The notes: generated by a model from the sequence alone, not told the origin. 64,000 nt of DNA from Rhizobiales bacterium GAS188 (GCA_900104855.1 FNSS01000001.1:7821001-7885000); one strand, 5' to 3'. Shown: positions 25,967 to 36,279, numbered from the stretch's first letter. Translations and numbers: made by a program.

Positions 25967-26260
25967 CTAATGCCCGATCATCCAGCGGCGCGAGGACGAG
26001 GCCGGCGTCTTGCGGCATAGCGAGCAGCCGCAACTGTCGAGATGCTTGCGCTTGACGAGGCGCGGCTCATCGGCGCTGCGCTCCGACTGGCCAAGCGCCC
26101 GGCGCAATTTGCCGTTCATGGTGCTGATATACGGGACCGAGAGCTCGCGCGCGCCATTGCCGTTGCAGCAAGGGCAGAGGGAGCCCTTCTCGGCCTCGCT
26201 CATCGGCGCCCAGGCCTGGAACGGGCCGCAATCCTCGCAGGTGAAATCATAGCGTGGCAT
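25967..26260 (-). CDS. fmdB: FmdB-family zinc-ribbon regulatory protein
   Basis: 97 residues. The N-terminal MPRYDFTCEDCG and the following CPCC form the FmdB/CxxC zinc ribbon, and a second Cys set (CGCSLC) sits near the C-terminus. FmdB proteins are encoded with formamidases and amide channels and are described as regulatory, although the mechanism is poorly known. The ATG at 26260 is set by the conserved start MPRYDF. It is the third gene of the fmdA-amiS-fmdB operon. Confidence 0.9.
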   Translation of the reverse strand: MPRYDFTCEDCGPFQAWAPMSEAEKGSLCPCCNGNGARELSVPYISTMNGKLRRALGQSERSADEPRLVKRKHLDSCGCSLCRKTPASSSRRWMIGH

Positions 26261-26356
26261 GATCGTCTCCGGTGTCTCAAAGTCAGCGGGGCCGGCGTCT
26301 TGGGTGGCGCCGGTCCCGGGCACGCAGTTGCTCGTCGGATGTTCGGAACCGGCCGC

Positions 26357-26869
26357 TTACATGCGCCCGTCGAGCAGCAGAAAGCCCGGCAACCAGCCGG
26401 TCAAAATGCCGGCCGCGACCGAAGCGAGGCCGGTGACGTTCAGGATCGGCTTCTTCAAGGCGAGCAGCAGGAAGAACATGAACCAGAGCACGCCCCAGCC
26501 GATCCAGCACATGCCGAGCCAGGTGTCGGCGACACTATGGGCCGTGCCGAGCCCCCGCACCGCCACCGGCACGCAGGTGATGGCGACGAACAGGCTGAAC
26601 CAGCCGAGCCCGCGCCCGTCGACCTTTGCGTAGCGGTTATAGGCGACCCAGAAATAGGTCGTCGTGAACAGCAAGGTCAGGGCCGCGCCCCGAACGGAGG
26701 CGAGGTCGGCACCGCCATTGAAGGCGAGATAAGCGGATACGCTCATGGTGACGATGCCGGACGCCACATTGATGACGACGATTTCCTTGTCGTCCATCTT
26801 GCCGAGGAGCCAGAGACCGTTGAGGAACAACACCGCTCCGACATAGAGTAATGCAAGGCCAAGCAGCAT
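26357..26869 (-). CDS. AmiS/UreI-family amide/urea channel
   Basis: 170 residues with six hydrophobic helices, starting LLGLALLYVGAVLFLNGLWL. The family motifs GTAHSVADTWLGMCWIGWG and FTTTYFWVAYNRY are evident. AmiS/UreI proteins are proton-gated or facilitated channels for urea and short-chain amides in the inner membrane. It lies between the formamidase and FmdB genes on the same strand, the standard arrangement of amide-utilisation operons. The start at 26869 is fixed by the first helix. Confidence 0.92.
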   Translation of the reverse strand: MLLGLALLYVGAVLFLNGLWLLGKMDDKEIVVINVASGIVTMSVSAYLAFNGGADLASVRGAALTLLFTTTYFWVAYNRYAKVDGRGLGWFSLFVAITCVPVAVRGLGTAHSVADTWLGMCWIGWGVLWFMFFLLLALKKPILNVTGLASVAAGILTGWLPGFLLLDGRM

Positions 26870-26957
26870 GGCTGCGTCTCCCGAAAAGAGGATGGGCGAC
26901 GCCCGGAGAGGACACAGCCTCGCCGGGCCGGTGATAGGCGTACGTCGGCGCGTCTCG

Positions 26958-28184
26958 TCAGGTCGTCTTGGCGACCTCGACGCCCGACACCTGGCGGGTC
27001 GGCCCATGCGCGTTCGGGCGGATATCGAAATCGAAGATCGCCGTCGGGATGGCGAGCGTGGCGCAGACATTGGGGATGTCGACGATGCCGCTGATGCGTC
27101 CCTCGACCGGCGCCGTGCCGAGGATCATATAGGCCTGCTCGCCGGTATAGCCGAACTTCTTCAGGTATTCGATGGCGTTGAGACAGGCCCGGCGATAGGC
27201 GACATGCGCGTCGAGATAATATTGCTCGCCTGTATGCTCGTCGACCGAGATGCCCTCGAAGATCAGGTAATCGTCGAAATGGGGATCGACCGGGCTCGGC
27301 TTGAAGATCGGGTTGATGACGCCGTATTTGGCCATGCCGCCCTTGATCACATTGAAGCCGATATCGATCCATCCGGCCATTTCGATGGCGCCGCAGAAGG
27401 TGATCTCGCCGTCGCCTTGCGACCAGTGGATGTCGCCCATCGAGAGGCCCGCCCCTTTGACGTAGACCGGGAAATAGACGCGCGAGCCGCGCGACAGGTT
27501 CTTGATGTCGCAATTGCCGCCATGCTCGCGCGGCGGAACGGTGCGCCAGGCTTCCTTGGCGGCGTTGGCTGCAGCGCTGCCCGACATCTGGCCCATCAGC
27601 GCCGTCGCCGCATGGGGCGGCGCGGCCAGAGGCGGCACCCTGTTTGGATCGGTCGCGATCAGCGCCGCCTCGCGCCGATTGGCTTCGGCGAGCAGCTTGT
27701 TGTCGGGCAGGCAGCCGATCAGGCCCGGATGCACGAGACCGGGATAGCGCACTCCTGGAATATGCCTCGAAGTGGTGTAGATGCCCTGGAAATCCCAGCA
27801 GGATTTGCGCGCTTCGGGAAAATGCTCGGTGAGGAAGCCGCCGCCATTCTTCTTGTCGAAGATGCCGTTGAAGCCCCATTCCGAATCCGGCAAGGCGCCG
27901 ATATCCAGGATGTCGACGACGAGCAGATCGCCAGGTTCCGCGCCTTGGACGCCGAAGGGGCCCGAGAGATAGTGGACCCGGGTCAAATCGACATCGCGCA
28001 CGTCATTGGCGCTGTTGTTGTTGCCGATCTGGCCCCCGGTCCAGTCATAGCATTCGACGCGGAAGACATCGCCCGGCTTGAACATCTCGATCATCGGAAT
28101 GTCGGGATGCCAGCGATTATGGGTCTTGATCGCTTGTTGCTCGGGTGCCTTTTTCAAATCCACCTTGAAGACGGTCTTCGGCAC
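26958..28184 (-). CDS. fmdA: Formamidase (FmdA/AmdA acetamidase-formamidase family)
   Basis: 408 residues, the full length of Methylophilus-type formamidase: VPKTVFKVDLKKAP at the start, HNRWHPDIP, DWTGGQIGNNN, LSRGSRVYFPVYVKGAGLSMGD and FCGAIEMAGWID. It hydrolyses formamide to formate and ammonia in the cytosol; short-chain amides are possible. The GTG at 28184 has GGGAGAG 5-6 bases upstream. It is the first gene of the amide operon and is divergent from the OmpR-type regulator gene, with TGTAA direct repeats in between. Confidence 0.93.
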   Translation of the reverse strand: MPKTVFKVDLKKAPEQQAIKTHNRWHPDIPMIEMFKPGDVFRVECYDWTGGQIGNNNSANDVRDVDLTRVHYLSGPFGVQGAEPGDLLVVDILDIGALPDSEWGFNGIFDKKNGGGFLTEHFPEARKSCWDFQGIYTTSRHIPGVRYPGLVHPGLIGCLPDNKLLAEANRREAALIATDPNRVPPLAAPPHAATALMGQMSGSAAANAAKEAWRTVPPREHGGNCDIKNLSRGSRVYFPVYVKGAGLSMGDIHWSQGDGEITFCGAIEMAGWIDIGFNVIKGGMAKYGVINPIFKPSPVDPHFDDYLIFEGISVDEHTGEQYYLDAHVAYRRACLNAIEYLKKFGYTGEQAYMILGTAPVEGRISGIVDIPNVCATLAIPTAIFDFDIRPNAHGPTRQVSGVEVAKTT

Positions 28185-28300
28185 GGTTTCTCTCCCTCGG
28201 TTGTGGATGCGCCGGCGGCTTTGCTGCTCCGCCTTGCGTGTGACCGAGCCCCCCAATGCGCCCGGCCCCTATCGCGCATTCCACGAGGTTAGAGGCGCCA

Positions 28301-28350
28301 TGTAACCGGCTTGAATCCGGGCGCAGCGTGAATTGTAATTTCTTGTAACC
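28301..28350. promoter_or_regulatory. TGTAA direct repeats, candidate binding site of the OmpR-type regulator
   Basis: TGTAACC at 28301, TGTAATT at 28334 and TGTAACC at 28344 share one orientation. The last two are spaced 10 bases apart (one helical turn) and the first 33 bases away (three turns). OmpR/PhoB-type regulators bind such tandem half-sites. The position, between the fmdA start (28184) and the response-regulator start, would let one site control both directions. Confidence 0.55.
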
Positions 28351-28473
28351 CGGCGATGCCTTGGCGCCCGCTCTCGGTCATTCTCCGTGTCGGCATCGAC
28401 GCTCGCGCAAGCGACCGGCGATCGCCTCATCTTTTTGTCGACCAACGCCTGCATTCGCGATTATCCTTCGCTC

Positions 28474-29211
<738 letters not shown>

Positions 29212-30759
29212 AGCGCGGAGCGCAGGGCACGCCCCAGCGTATCGCGATCGACCGGCTTGCGCAGGACGATCGCCTCAGCGATCGGACCGCTGCGCGCCAG
29301 CAGCCTCTCGGAGGCATGACCTGTCATCAGCACGATCCCAAGTTCGGGTCTCAGCGAGAGCGCCGCGGCGCCGAGCGCCACGCCGTTCATGGGGCCCGGC
29401 AGCAGCACATCGGTCAGCAGCAGGTCCACATGCCCGCCTTCGCGGAGGCGCGTGAGTGCCGCCTCCGCGCCCTCGGCTTCGATGACCTCATAGCCGAGCC
29501 GCACCAATTGGCGCTTGAGCACGAGCCTGACCTTCGGCTGGTCCTCGACCAGGAGAACGAGCTTGCCGCCGGCAGCCGGCGCCGTTGATCCCTCCTCGCT
29601 TCCCTCCCCATCCGCCTGCGACGCGTCGGCGACCGGCAGATGCAAGGTGACGCGCGTGCCGTGGCCCGGCGTGCTCGCCATCGTCAGCGCACCGCCCGAT
29701 TGGCTAGCGAAGCTGTGCACCATGCTCAGGCCAAGGCCGCTGCCTTGGTCCGGCGGTTTCGTGGTGAAGAACGGCTCGATTGCCCGTTCGAGGACCGCCG
29801 GCGTCATGCCGCGGCCTGTATCCATCACGGACAAGGCGACGTATTCGCCTGGCACCAACGACAGGTCATTGTCAGGGCTGCCGGGCAGGACGATGACATT
29901 GCGCGCCTCGATGCTGAGCTTTCCGCCATCCGGCATGGCGTCACGGGCATTGATGGCGAGGTTGATGAGGCTCGCCTCGAACTGCACGCGGTCAACCCTC
30001 ACACGCCGCAGATCGGTCGCGAGCGCGAGGCTGATGGCGATCTCCTGGCCGAGCGTGCGGTCGAGCAGCCGCGACACCGATCACACGAGATCGCCGAGAT
30101 CGGAGCTCTCGGGGTTCAGCGGCGGGGCGCGACCGAAGGCGAGCAGGCGGCTGGTCAGCTCGACGCCGCTGCGTGTCGCATTGATCGCGTCCTCGACGAG
30201 CTCGCGCAGGGCCGGCCGGGGTCCAACCTCGTCTTCGATGAGCCGCAGATTGCCGAGGATGACGGCGAGAAGGTTGTTGAAATCATGCGCCACGCCGCCG
30301 GCGAGCTGGCCGATCGCCTCGATGCGCTGGGCCTGGCGCAGGCGTTCCTCGGCCTTCATCCGCTCTGCCTGGAGCTCGAGGCGCTCGAAGCAGCGCGCCA
30401 GGGTGGCGGTCAGATCCTGCGTGTAGAACGGCTTGCACAGATAGTCATAGGCCCCGGCCTGAAGCGCCTCGATCGCGGTATCGACCGAGGCGTACGCTGT
30501 CATCATCACGGCGATCAGGGCGGGGTCGAGCCGATGCAGCTCGCGCACCAGCTCGACGCCATTGCTGCGACCGAGGCGGATATCGACGAGCGCGACCTGC
30601 GTCGCCTCCTTCGCCTGCGTCGCCAGCGCCTCCGCCACGGTGTAGGCGACGGCGACGCGATAGTTCTCGAGCCGCAGCAGATTGGCGAGCGCATCGGCGA
30701 AGTCCGGATCGTCGTCGACGACCAGGATATGGCGCTCGCCGCCTGGCGAGAGCCGAGGC

Positions 30760-33429
30760 TCAGCCACGTCGCCGCGCATCGTCCCGCTCCGCCATGGCGC
30801 GCGGCAAATGCAGCGCCACGGTCGTGCCGCTTCCCTCGTCGCTGTCGACGACGATGCTGCCGCCATGCTGCTCCACGATGCGCTTGACGAGCGGCATTCC
30901 GAGCCCGACGCCGAAGGCCTTGGTGCTGAACAAGGGCTCGAAGATCCGGGCGCTGACCTCCCGCGCCATGCCGCAGCCATTATCGGCGACCGACAGCACC
31001 ACATGCTGGCCCTCGACCTGCGTCCGCACTGTCAGCAAACCACCGCCGTCGCGGGGTTGCGCCTCGATCGCGTGGGTAGCGTTCTGCAGGACATTGACGA
31101 AGGCCTGTCTCAGTCGCTCGCCATCGGCCTGGATGGTCTCGCCGGATCGCAGATCGAGGACCAGCTTGATGTCGTCGAGCCCGTGTTGCTCGCCGAGCTG
31201 GCGCTTGACCCAGAAATCGATGGCGACCGGCGAGAGCGACAGGTCCTGCCGACGCGAAAACTCCAGAAGATCCTCGATGATGCGGACGCAGCGCCGCACA
31301 TTGCGTTGGATGCGTTCGAGCTCGCTGCGCGCCCGCGCCTGCGGCGCCTTGAGCGAGCGGCGCAGCACCTCGACCGAACTGACGAGCGTGCCGAGCGGGT
31401 TGCGCAGCTCGTGGCTGACGGTCGCCGTGATCTGTCCGATGGCGGCGAGCCGCTCATTCTGGGCGAGCTCGTGCTGCGCGGCGCGCAGCTTCTCGAGTGA
31501 GGTGACGAGATCGCGTTCAGCCAGCTCCCGGCTCTCATGCGACAGCACGATCCACCAGGCACCCACGCAGAGGAGAGGTAGCATGGCGATGAAGACGCGC
31601 AGCAGCAGCGCCCCATTGTCGAGCTGGGGCGGATCGGCGTCGAGATCCATCATGCGGTAGGTGAGGAGGAACAGCGCCGCCGTGACCACGGCGAGGGCGA
31701 GCAGGACGCCGCCGACCTTGGCCAGGCGCTGGCCCATGCGCGGCGCGATCTTGCGGGTCAGGGAGCGCCCGAGATAGCGCGAGCGCGACGTCTCCAGATC
31801 GTCGAAGGACGTCTTGCAGGCATCGTGGCAATGGGCGTCGAGGCTGCAGCACAATGAGCAGATGGGCCGCTCATAGAAGGAGCAATAGGCCATGTCGCTG
31901 CGCTCATAGCCGTGCTCGCAGATCTCGCAGCGGACGATCTCGGCCGATCGTCCCCTGAAGCGCTTGTCCGGCTGGCGCGCCAGATAGTAACGGCCCTTGG
32001 TCACGACCCCGATGGCGATGGCCGCCACGAAGGCGATGAGGAAGGATAAGGGGGCCGAATAGGCCTGCGCCATCGGGCCGAGGGCGCCTGTGAAGCAGAT
32101 GATCGAGATGAGGGAAGCGAGGCCCATGGCGCCGCAGCCGACCGGGTTGACGTTGTAGAGATGGGCCCGTTTGAACTCGACGAAGGAGGGGCTCACCTTC
32201 AGCGGCTTGAGGATGGCGAGATCGGCGACGATGGCGCCGATCCAGGCAGTCGCGATATTGGAATAGACCGCGAGCACGAGATCCAACGTCTGGAAGATCC
32301 CGAGCAGCATCAAGAGCAGCGAGATGAGGATGTTCAAGACCAGCCAGACCACTCGTCCGGGGTGGTAATGCGTGACGCGCGAGAAGAAGTTCGACCAGGC
32401 GAGCGAGCCCGCATAGGCGTTGGTGACGTTGATCTTTACCTGCGAGACGAGGACGAAGAGCGTCGCGGCCGCGAGCACGAATTCCGGGTTCGTGCTGACA
32501 TATTCATAGGCCTTGATGTACATGTGGATCGGCTCGATGGCGGTCGAGCGCGGCAGCCCGGCGCCGACCGCGAGCACCGCCAGCAGGCTGCCGCATAAGA
32601 TCTTCAGCCCGCCGATGATGATCCAACCGGGGCCGGCGGCGATCACCGCGGCCCACCAGGAGACGCGGTTGTGCTTTGTCTTCTCTGGCAGGAAGCGCAG
32701 ATAATCGACCTGCTCGCCGATCTGGATACTGAGCGAGCACAAGACTCCGATCGCCGCCCCGAAGGCCAAGAGATTGAACTGCCCGCCGCCCGGGCCGGCG
32801 CCGTGGAAGGCGATCCATTCCTGCAGCACCTGCGGCTGCTTCACCGCGATGAAGAGGAAGGGCGTGACCAGCATGGCGATCCACAGAGGCTGGGTGATCA
32901 GCTGCAGGCGGCTGATCATGGTCACGCCCATCGCCGTGATGGGGATGATCACCAGCGACGAGATGATGTAGCCGATGACGAGCGGCACATCGGCATAGAG
33001 CTTCAGCGCCTGGGCCATGATTGCGCCTTCGAGCGCGAAGAAGATGAAGGTGAAGGTCGCGTAGATCAGCGAGGTGATCGTCGAGCCGATATAGCCGAAC
33101 CCAGCGCCACGGGTGAGAAGGTCCATATCGATATTGTATTTGCTGGAATAATAGGCGATCGGCAGATTGGTGATGAAGACGAACAGCGAGACCGCCAGGA
33201 TCGCCGGGAAGACATTGCTGAAGCCGTAATTGAGCGTGATGGCGCCGCCGATCGCCTCGAGCGCCAGAAAGGCGATGCCGCCGAGCGCCGTGTTGGCGAT
33301 GACGGAAGGCGACCATTTGCGGAAGGACTGCGCCGCATAACGCAGCGAATAGTCCTCGAGCGTTTCATTGGCGATCCAGGACTGATAGGAGCGCAGGGCC
33401 GGAAGCTTGGGGATGTCCACGGGCCTCAC
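30760..33429 (-). CDS. NCS1 transporter-histidine kinase fusion sensor
   Basis: 889 residues in one uninterrupted frame. Residues ~15-480 are an NCS1-type (purine/cytosine permease-like) transporter with about twelve hydrophobic segments (WSPSVIANTALGGIAFLALE, RGAGFGYIGS). Residues 501-538 hold eight Cys (CEIC, C516, CSLCC, CHDAC), a likely metal or redox site. Two further hydrophobic segments (~573-592, ~608-629) precede a HisKA with His673 (TATVSHELRNPLGT) and a HATPase_c with the N box (VLQNATHAIEA) and G boxes (VADNGCGM, GVGLGMPLVKR). The design parallels CbrA, in which an SLC5 transporter is fused to a kinase. The start is probably the GTG at 33429. The expected ligand is a nucleobase, hydantoin, urea or amide. 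The partners are the hybrid kinase and the OmpR-type regulator. Confidence 0.9.
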   Translation of the reverse strand: MRPVDIPKLPALRSYQSWIANETLEDYSLRYAAQSFRKWSPSVIANTALGGIAFLALEAIGGAITLNYGFSNVFPAILAVSLFVFITNLPIAYYSSKYNIDMDLLTRGAGFGYIGSTITSLIYATFTFIFFALEGAIMAQALKLYADVPLVIGYIISSLVIIPITAMGVTMISRLQLITQPLWIAMLVTPFLFIAVKQPQVLQEWIAFHGAGPGGGQFNLLAFGAAIGVLCSLSIQIGEQVDYLRFLPEKTKHNRVSWWAAVIAAGPGWIIIGGLKILCGSLLAVLAVGAGLPRSTAIEPIHMYIKAYEYVSTNPEFVLAAATLFVLVSQVKINVTNAYAGSLAWSNFFSRVTHYHPGRVVWLVLNILISLLLMLLGIFQTLDLVLAVYSNIATAWIGAIVADLAILKPLKVSPSFVEFKRAHLYNVNPVGCGAMGLASLISIICFTGALGPMAQAYSAPLSFLIAFVAAIAIGVVTKGRYYLARQPDKRFRGRSAEIVRCEICEHGYERSDMAYCSFYERPICSLCCSLDAHCHDACKTSFDDLETSRSRYLGRSLTRKIAPRMGQRLAKVGGVLLALAVVTAALFLLTYRMMDLDADPPQLDNGALLLRVFIAMLPLLCVGAWWIVLSHESRELAERDLVTSLEKLRAAQHELAQNERLAAIGQITATVSHELRNPLGTLVSSVEVLRRSLKAPQARARSELERIQRNVRRCVRIIEDLLEFSRRQDLSLSPVAIDFWVKRQLGEQHGLDDIKLVLDLRSGETIQADGERLRQAFVNVLQNATHAIEAQPRDGGGLLTVRTQVEGQHVVLSVADNGCGMAREVSARIFEPLFSTKAFGVGLGMPLVKRIVEQHGGSIVVDSDEGSGTTVALHLPRAMAERDDARRRG

Positions 33430-33561
33430 TCATCCATCGATGTGAGAGGGATGTTAGACGGCCAAGCCCCAGCCGCCAATACGGCAAGCGTTGCCGGCAC
33501 AAGTCGGACGAAGATGTCCGCTAGGCGGACTGCCGGCGGCGCGCCGCGCGGTACCCGGCCT

Positions 33562-35313
33562 TCATTCCGCGGCCAGGCTGGGCTCCGCGTCCAAGCGTGA
33601 CAGGCATATCTCCAAGGCGGAATTCGCCGTGTCGAGGGCGAAGCCGATGCGGTTGCAGGCCCGCATCGCCGATACAGACAGGAACTTCGCCGCGTCCTCC
33701 TCAGCCTGCAGCTTGCACAGCTCGCGCAGCGGCTGCAGCGGCGGAAAGGCAGGCTGCATGAGCGCCGGGTCCTGCTCGAAGCGGTCGCCGCGCGAGTATT
33801 CAATCGGCACGAGTGCGCGTGACACCGCGAGCAAGGCGCCCCTCGCCTCTTCGGCCGCGGCTAGCGAGAGGGGGTCCGCGAGGCGCCGGCGCAACGTCTC
33901 GGTATTCGAAAGCAAGGCTCTGGCGCGTCGCAGCAGGCCCGAGAGATCGAGCCGCTCGGCGAGCACGCCGGACAGCTCTTCGAGTTCGGCGATCAAGCGC
34001 CGCGCATTCTCCGCGAAGTCGAGCGGCGGCACCGCGGCGCTCAGCAACTGCCAGATGGTGTGCACATAGATGCGCGTATCGCGCACCAGGATCTCCGGAT
34101 CGATCTTGTCGAGCGTGTCCCCCGGCGTATGCCACCACCAGCCGAGCGGATGGGGAAACTTGCCGTGCATCGGTGTGCCCGGCGGCTGCTCGCCGACCCC
34201 GCCATACATGGCCGGAACGCCGATGCCGAAGAAGGACTGGTCGCCGCCACGGCCGAGGCGCCGCCCCTGCAGCTCGGCGCCACCCTGCTCCCGGATTGCC
34301 AGGCGCGCTACCCCGATGAGCTCGCTCGAGGTCATCGCATGGGTGAGGTCGGTGTTGCCCACCCCACCCGTCGAATCCACATTGACATGGGCGAGGCAAC
34401 GCCGATTGAGATCGTCCCAATAGGCATCCGCGTACCAGCTCGAGCCCGAATATCGGCCGTGCGAATGGCCGGACCAGAAGGCGACGCGCAGCCCATGCGC
34501 CCAGAGCTTGCGCTCCCTGGCGCAGATGCGCGCCACTTCGAGCATGGTGGCGTTGGCGGCGCCATTGTCCATGAGGCCGTAATGCCAGGTGTCGTGATGG
34601 CCCGAGAGCAGCACGAAGGGCTGCTCATCGTCATCCTCGCCCGCCCCGCTTCCAGGCAGTTCGGCCACGAGCAGCGGCGTCTTGCGCCAGCCCGTATCGA
34701 CCTTCGCCGACAAATTGGCTTCAATCGTCTCGCCCGCGGCCAGCCGGTCGCGCAGCCGCGCCCCGTCGGCGCCGGAAATGGTGCAGACCACGGTGCCTGG
34801 GAGGTTCGCCACCGTCTCATGTGTCGGGCTGCCCCAGACGGGCGAGACGATCATCTCATGCAGATGCTCGTCGGGGCTTGCATGCAGCTGCCCCAGGGCC
34901 CCGGCGCGCGAGGCGAGCACGCTGACCGCAGGGGTGGCGAGCCCTTCGGCAAGCACGATCTTCCCCGCGACATCGAGCCCGGCGAAATCCTCCACCCGCC
35001 CCTTGCCAACATGTACGAGCTTGCCCCTGAGCCCGTTTGGCGGCGAGGAGCGCGAGAAGGAATGGGTGATGCAGGTGAGGTTTTCGCCCTGCACCTCGAC
35101 ATGTGCGTCGCCTGGAAGGCTGATATAGGCGTCGTGCGACAAGAGCGTGGTGCGGTAACCGTAACGCCGCATCTCGTCTTGGAGGTAGAGGAAGCTTTCG
35201 AGCTCCTCCGGCGTCCCCGAATATTTCATGCGGCGTGCGAAGACCTCGAGATGGCGCATCATCTCGGTGACGCTCACCTGATCGCAGAGCCCGTCCATGA
35301 GGGCATTGGTCAT
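33562..35313 (-). CDS. M28-family peptidase-like protein with altered active site
   Basis: 583 residues, apparently cytoplasmic. A PA-like inserted domain (~80-230) is followed by an M28 fold: SGHHDTWHYGLMDNGAANATMLE gives the first His/Asp metal ligands, VNVDSTG the second Asp and WWWHTPGDTLDKID the late His. The catalytic Glu-Glu motif of M28 enzymes is replaced by SGHSHGRYSGS, so the general base and one metal ligand are missing. It may therefore be non-peptidolytic or act differently. It is the last gene of the LysR-linked operon. The ribosome-binding site AAGGAAG precedes the ATG at 35313. Confidence 0.82.
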   Translation of the reverse strand: MTNALMDGLCDQVSVTEMMRHLEVFARRMKYSGTPEELESFLYLQDEMRRYGYRTTLLSHDAYISLPGDAHVEVQGENLTCITHSFSRSSPPNGLRGKLVHVGKGRVEDFAGLDVAGKIVLAEGLATPAVSVLASRAGALGQLHASPDEHLHEMIVSPVWGSPTHETVANLPGTVVCTISGADGARLRDRLAAGETIEANLSAKVDTGWRKTPLLVAELPGSGAGEDDDEQPFVLLSGHHDTWHYGLMDNGAANATMLEVARICARERKLWAHGLRVAFWSGHSHGRYSGSSWYADAYWDDLNRRCLAHVNVDSTGGVGNTDLTHAMTSSELIGVARLAIREQGGAELQGRRLGRGGDQSFFGIGVPAMYGGVGEQPPGTPMHGKFPHPLGWWWHTPGDTLDKIDPEILVRDTRIYVHTIWQLLSAAVPPLDFAENARRLIAELEELSGVLAERLDLSGLLRRARALLSNTETLRRRLADPLSLAAAEEARGALLAVSRALVPIEYSRGDRFEQDPALMQPAFPPLQPLRELCKLQAEEDAAKFLSVSAMRACNRIGFALDTANSALEICLSRLDAEPSLAAE

Positions 35314-35367
35314 AGCGTCTTCCTTTCGGGATCGAGCGTGCTACCGACGTCGCGCGCTATCGGCCCC

Positions 35368-36279
35368 CTAAGCCGCCTTGGCGGAGCGCGTCTGCTCCAG
35401 CGCCCGCACAAAGCCGCCGAGGATCTCGTTGAAGGCGGGGGCCTGCTCGCGGAACGGCAGATATCCGGCCCGGCCGATGAGATGAAGCTGGGTAATCCGC
35501 TGCTTCGCCGCCATGAGCCCGAAGAGCGAGCGCGCATTCTGCACCGGGCAGATCGGGTCGTTCCCGCCCCAAACGAGCAGGGTGGGCACGGGCACGCCGT
35601 CTTCGCGGAAGCGCTTCCAATTGTCGAGGCGCGCCCGCCCAAGCGAAGGGCGCATGTAGCGGCGCAGCAGGTCGCCGGCCTCGATGCGCGCACGCAAGCC
35701 GCGGAACGCATCGTCCGCGGCGATCGCCACGGCCTCCTCCAGGAAGTTGCCCGCGTGGATGTGATGCTGCGAATGGGACTGGCGTTCCAGCACCCAGGCC
35801 TGCGCTGCCCGCCCGTAGCGCGGCTGGAGCGGTGCCGCGAGGGTAAGATTGGAGAGCGGATCGCCCGCAGGCACTACGGCGCGCCCGGCGATGATGACGC
35901 AGGAGCGCAGGAGCTGCGGCGACTTGAACGCGAGGCGCAGCCCGACGAGCCCGCCCTCGTCATGTCCGGCAAGATGCACCGAGCCGAGGCGTAGCGCGCC
36001 GATCACGGCTTCGGCATGGGCGACGAGGCCCGGCACGCTGCAATCCGCGTCAGATGTCGGCGCGGCGCTGCGCCCATGACCGAGCGCGTCGAAGGCGACA
36101 ACCCGAAGGCCAGCGGCCGCAAACCCCGGCAGGCTCTGCTCGAAGACCAGGGCGTTGTGGCAGACCCCTTCATCGCTGAACAGGCCTCCATGTAGGAAGA
36201 CGATCACGGTATCGCCTGAACCGATATCGAAATAGCGGGTTCTGGTACCTGCCGCCTCGACCCATTTCTCGTGCATCAT
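35368..36279 (-). CDS. Alpha/beta-hydrolase-fold protein with Asp at the nucleophile elbow (paralogue)
   Basis: 303 residues. The nucleophile elbow reads AGHDEGG with Asp107, the same residue number as in the protein at 3873-4817. The usual catalytic His is replaced by Tyr273 (RAGYLPFREQ). The cap keeps the HHI cluster (HSQHHI, 169-174) at the same position as in the paralogue. The acid loop is WGGNDPI. It follows the Ser-type hydrolase by 17 bases and precedes the M28-like gene. The activity is unknown; an Asp-nucleophile (dehalogenase/epoxide-hydrolase-like), metal-dependent or non-catalytic partner role are all possible. Confidence 0.82.
   Translation of the reverse strand: MMHEKWVEAAGTRTRYFDIGSGDTVIVFLHGGLFSDEGVCHNALVFEQSLPGFAAAGLRVVAFDALGHGRSAAPTSDADCSVPGLVAHAEAVIGALRLGSVHLAGHDEGGLVGLRLAFKSPQLLRSCVIIAGRAVVPAGDPLSNLTLAAPLQPRYGRAAQAWVLERQSHSQHHIHAGNFLEEAVAIAADDAFRGLRARIEAGDLLRRYMRPSLGRARLDNWKRFREDGVPVPTLLVWGGNDPICPVQNARSLFGLMAAKQRITQLHLIGRAGYLPFREQAPAFNEILGGFVRALEQTRSAKAA

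Noticed and set aside
26868-28292. 474-codon plus-strand frame opposite fmdA
   Set aside because: Antisense to a well-recognised formamidase gene; no motif of its own.
28185-28473. A riboswitch or guanidine/urea-type leader upstream of fmdA
   Set aside because: No recognisable conserved aptamer core. The visible signal is the TGTAA direct repeats, which fit protein binding better.
34060-35994. 644-codon open frame on the plus strand opposite the M28-like and hydrolase genes
   Set aside because: It is the antisense shadow of high-GC genes with clear family motifs on the minus strand. It has no recognisable domain or ribosome-binding site and spans two real genes.
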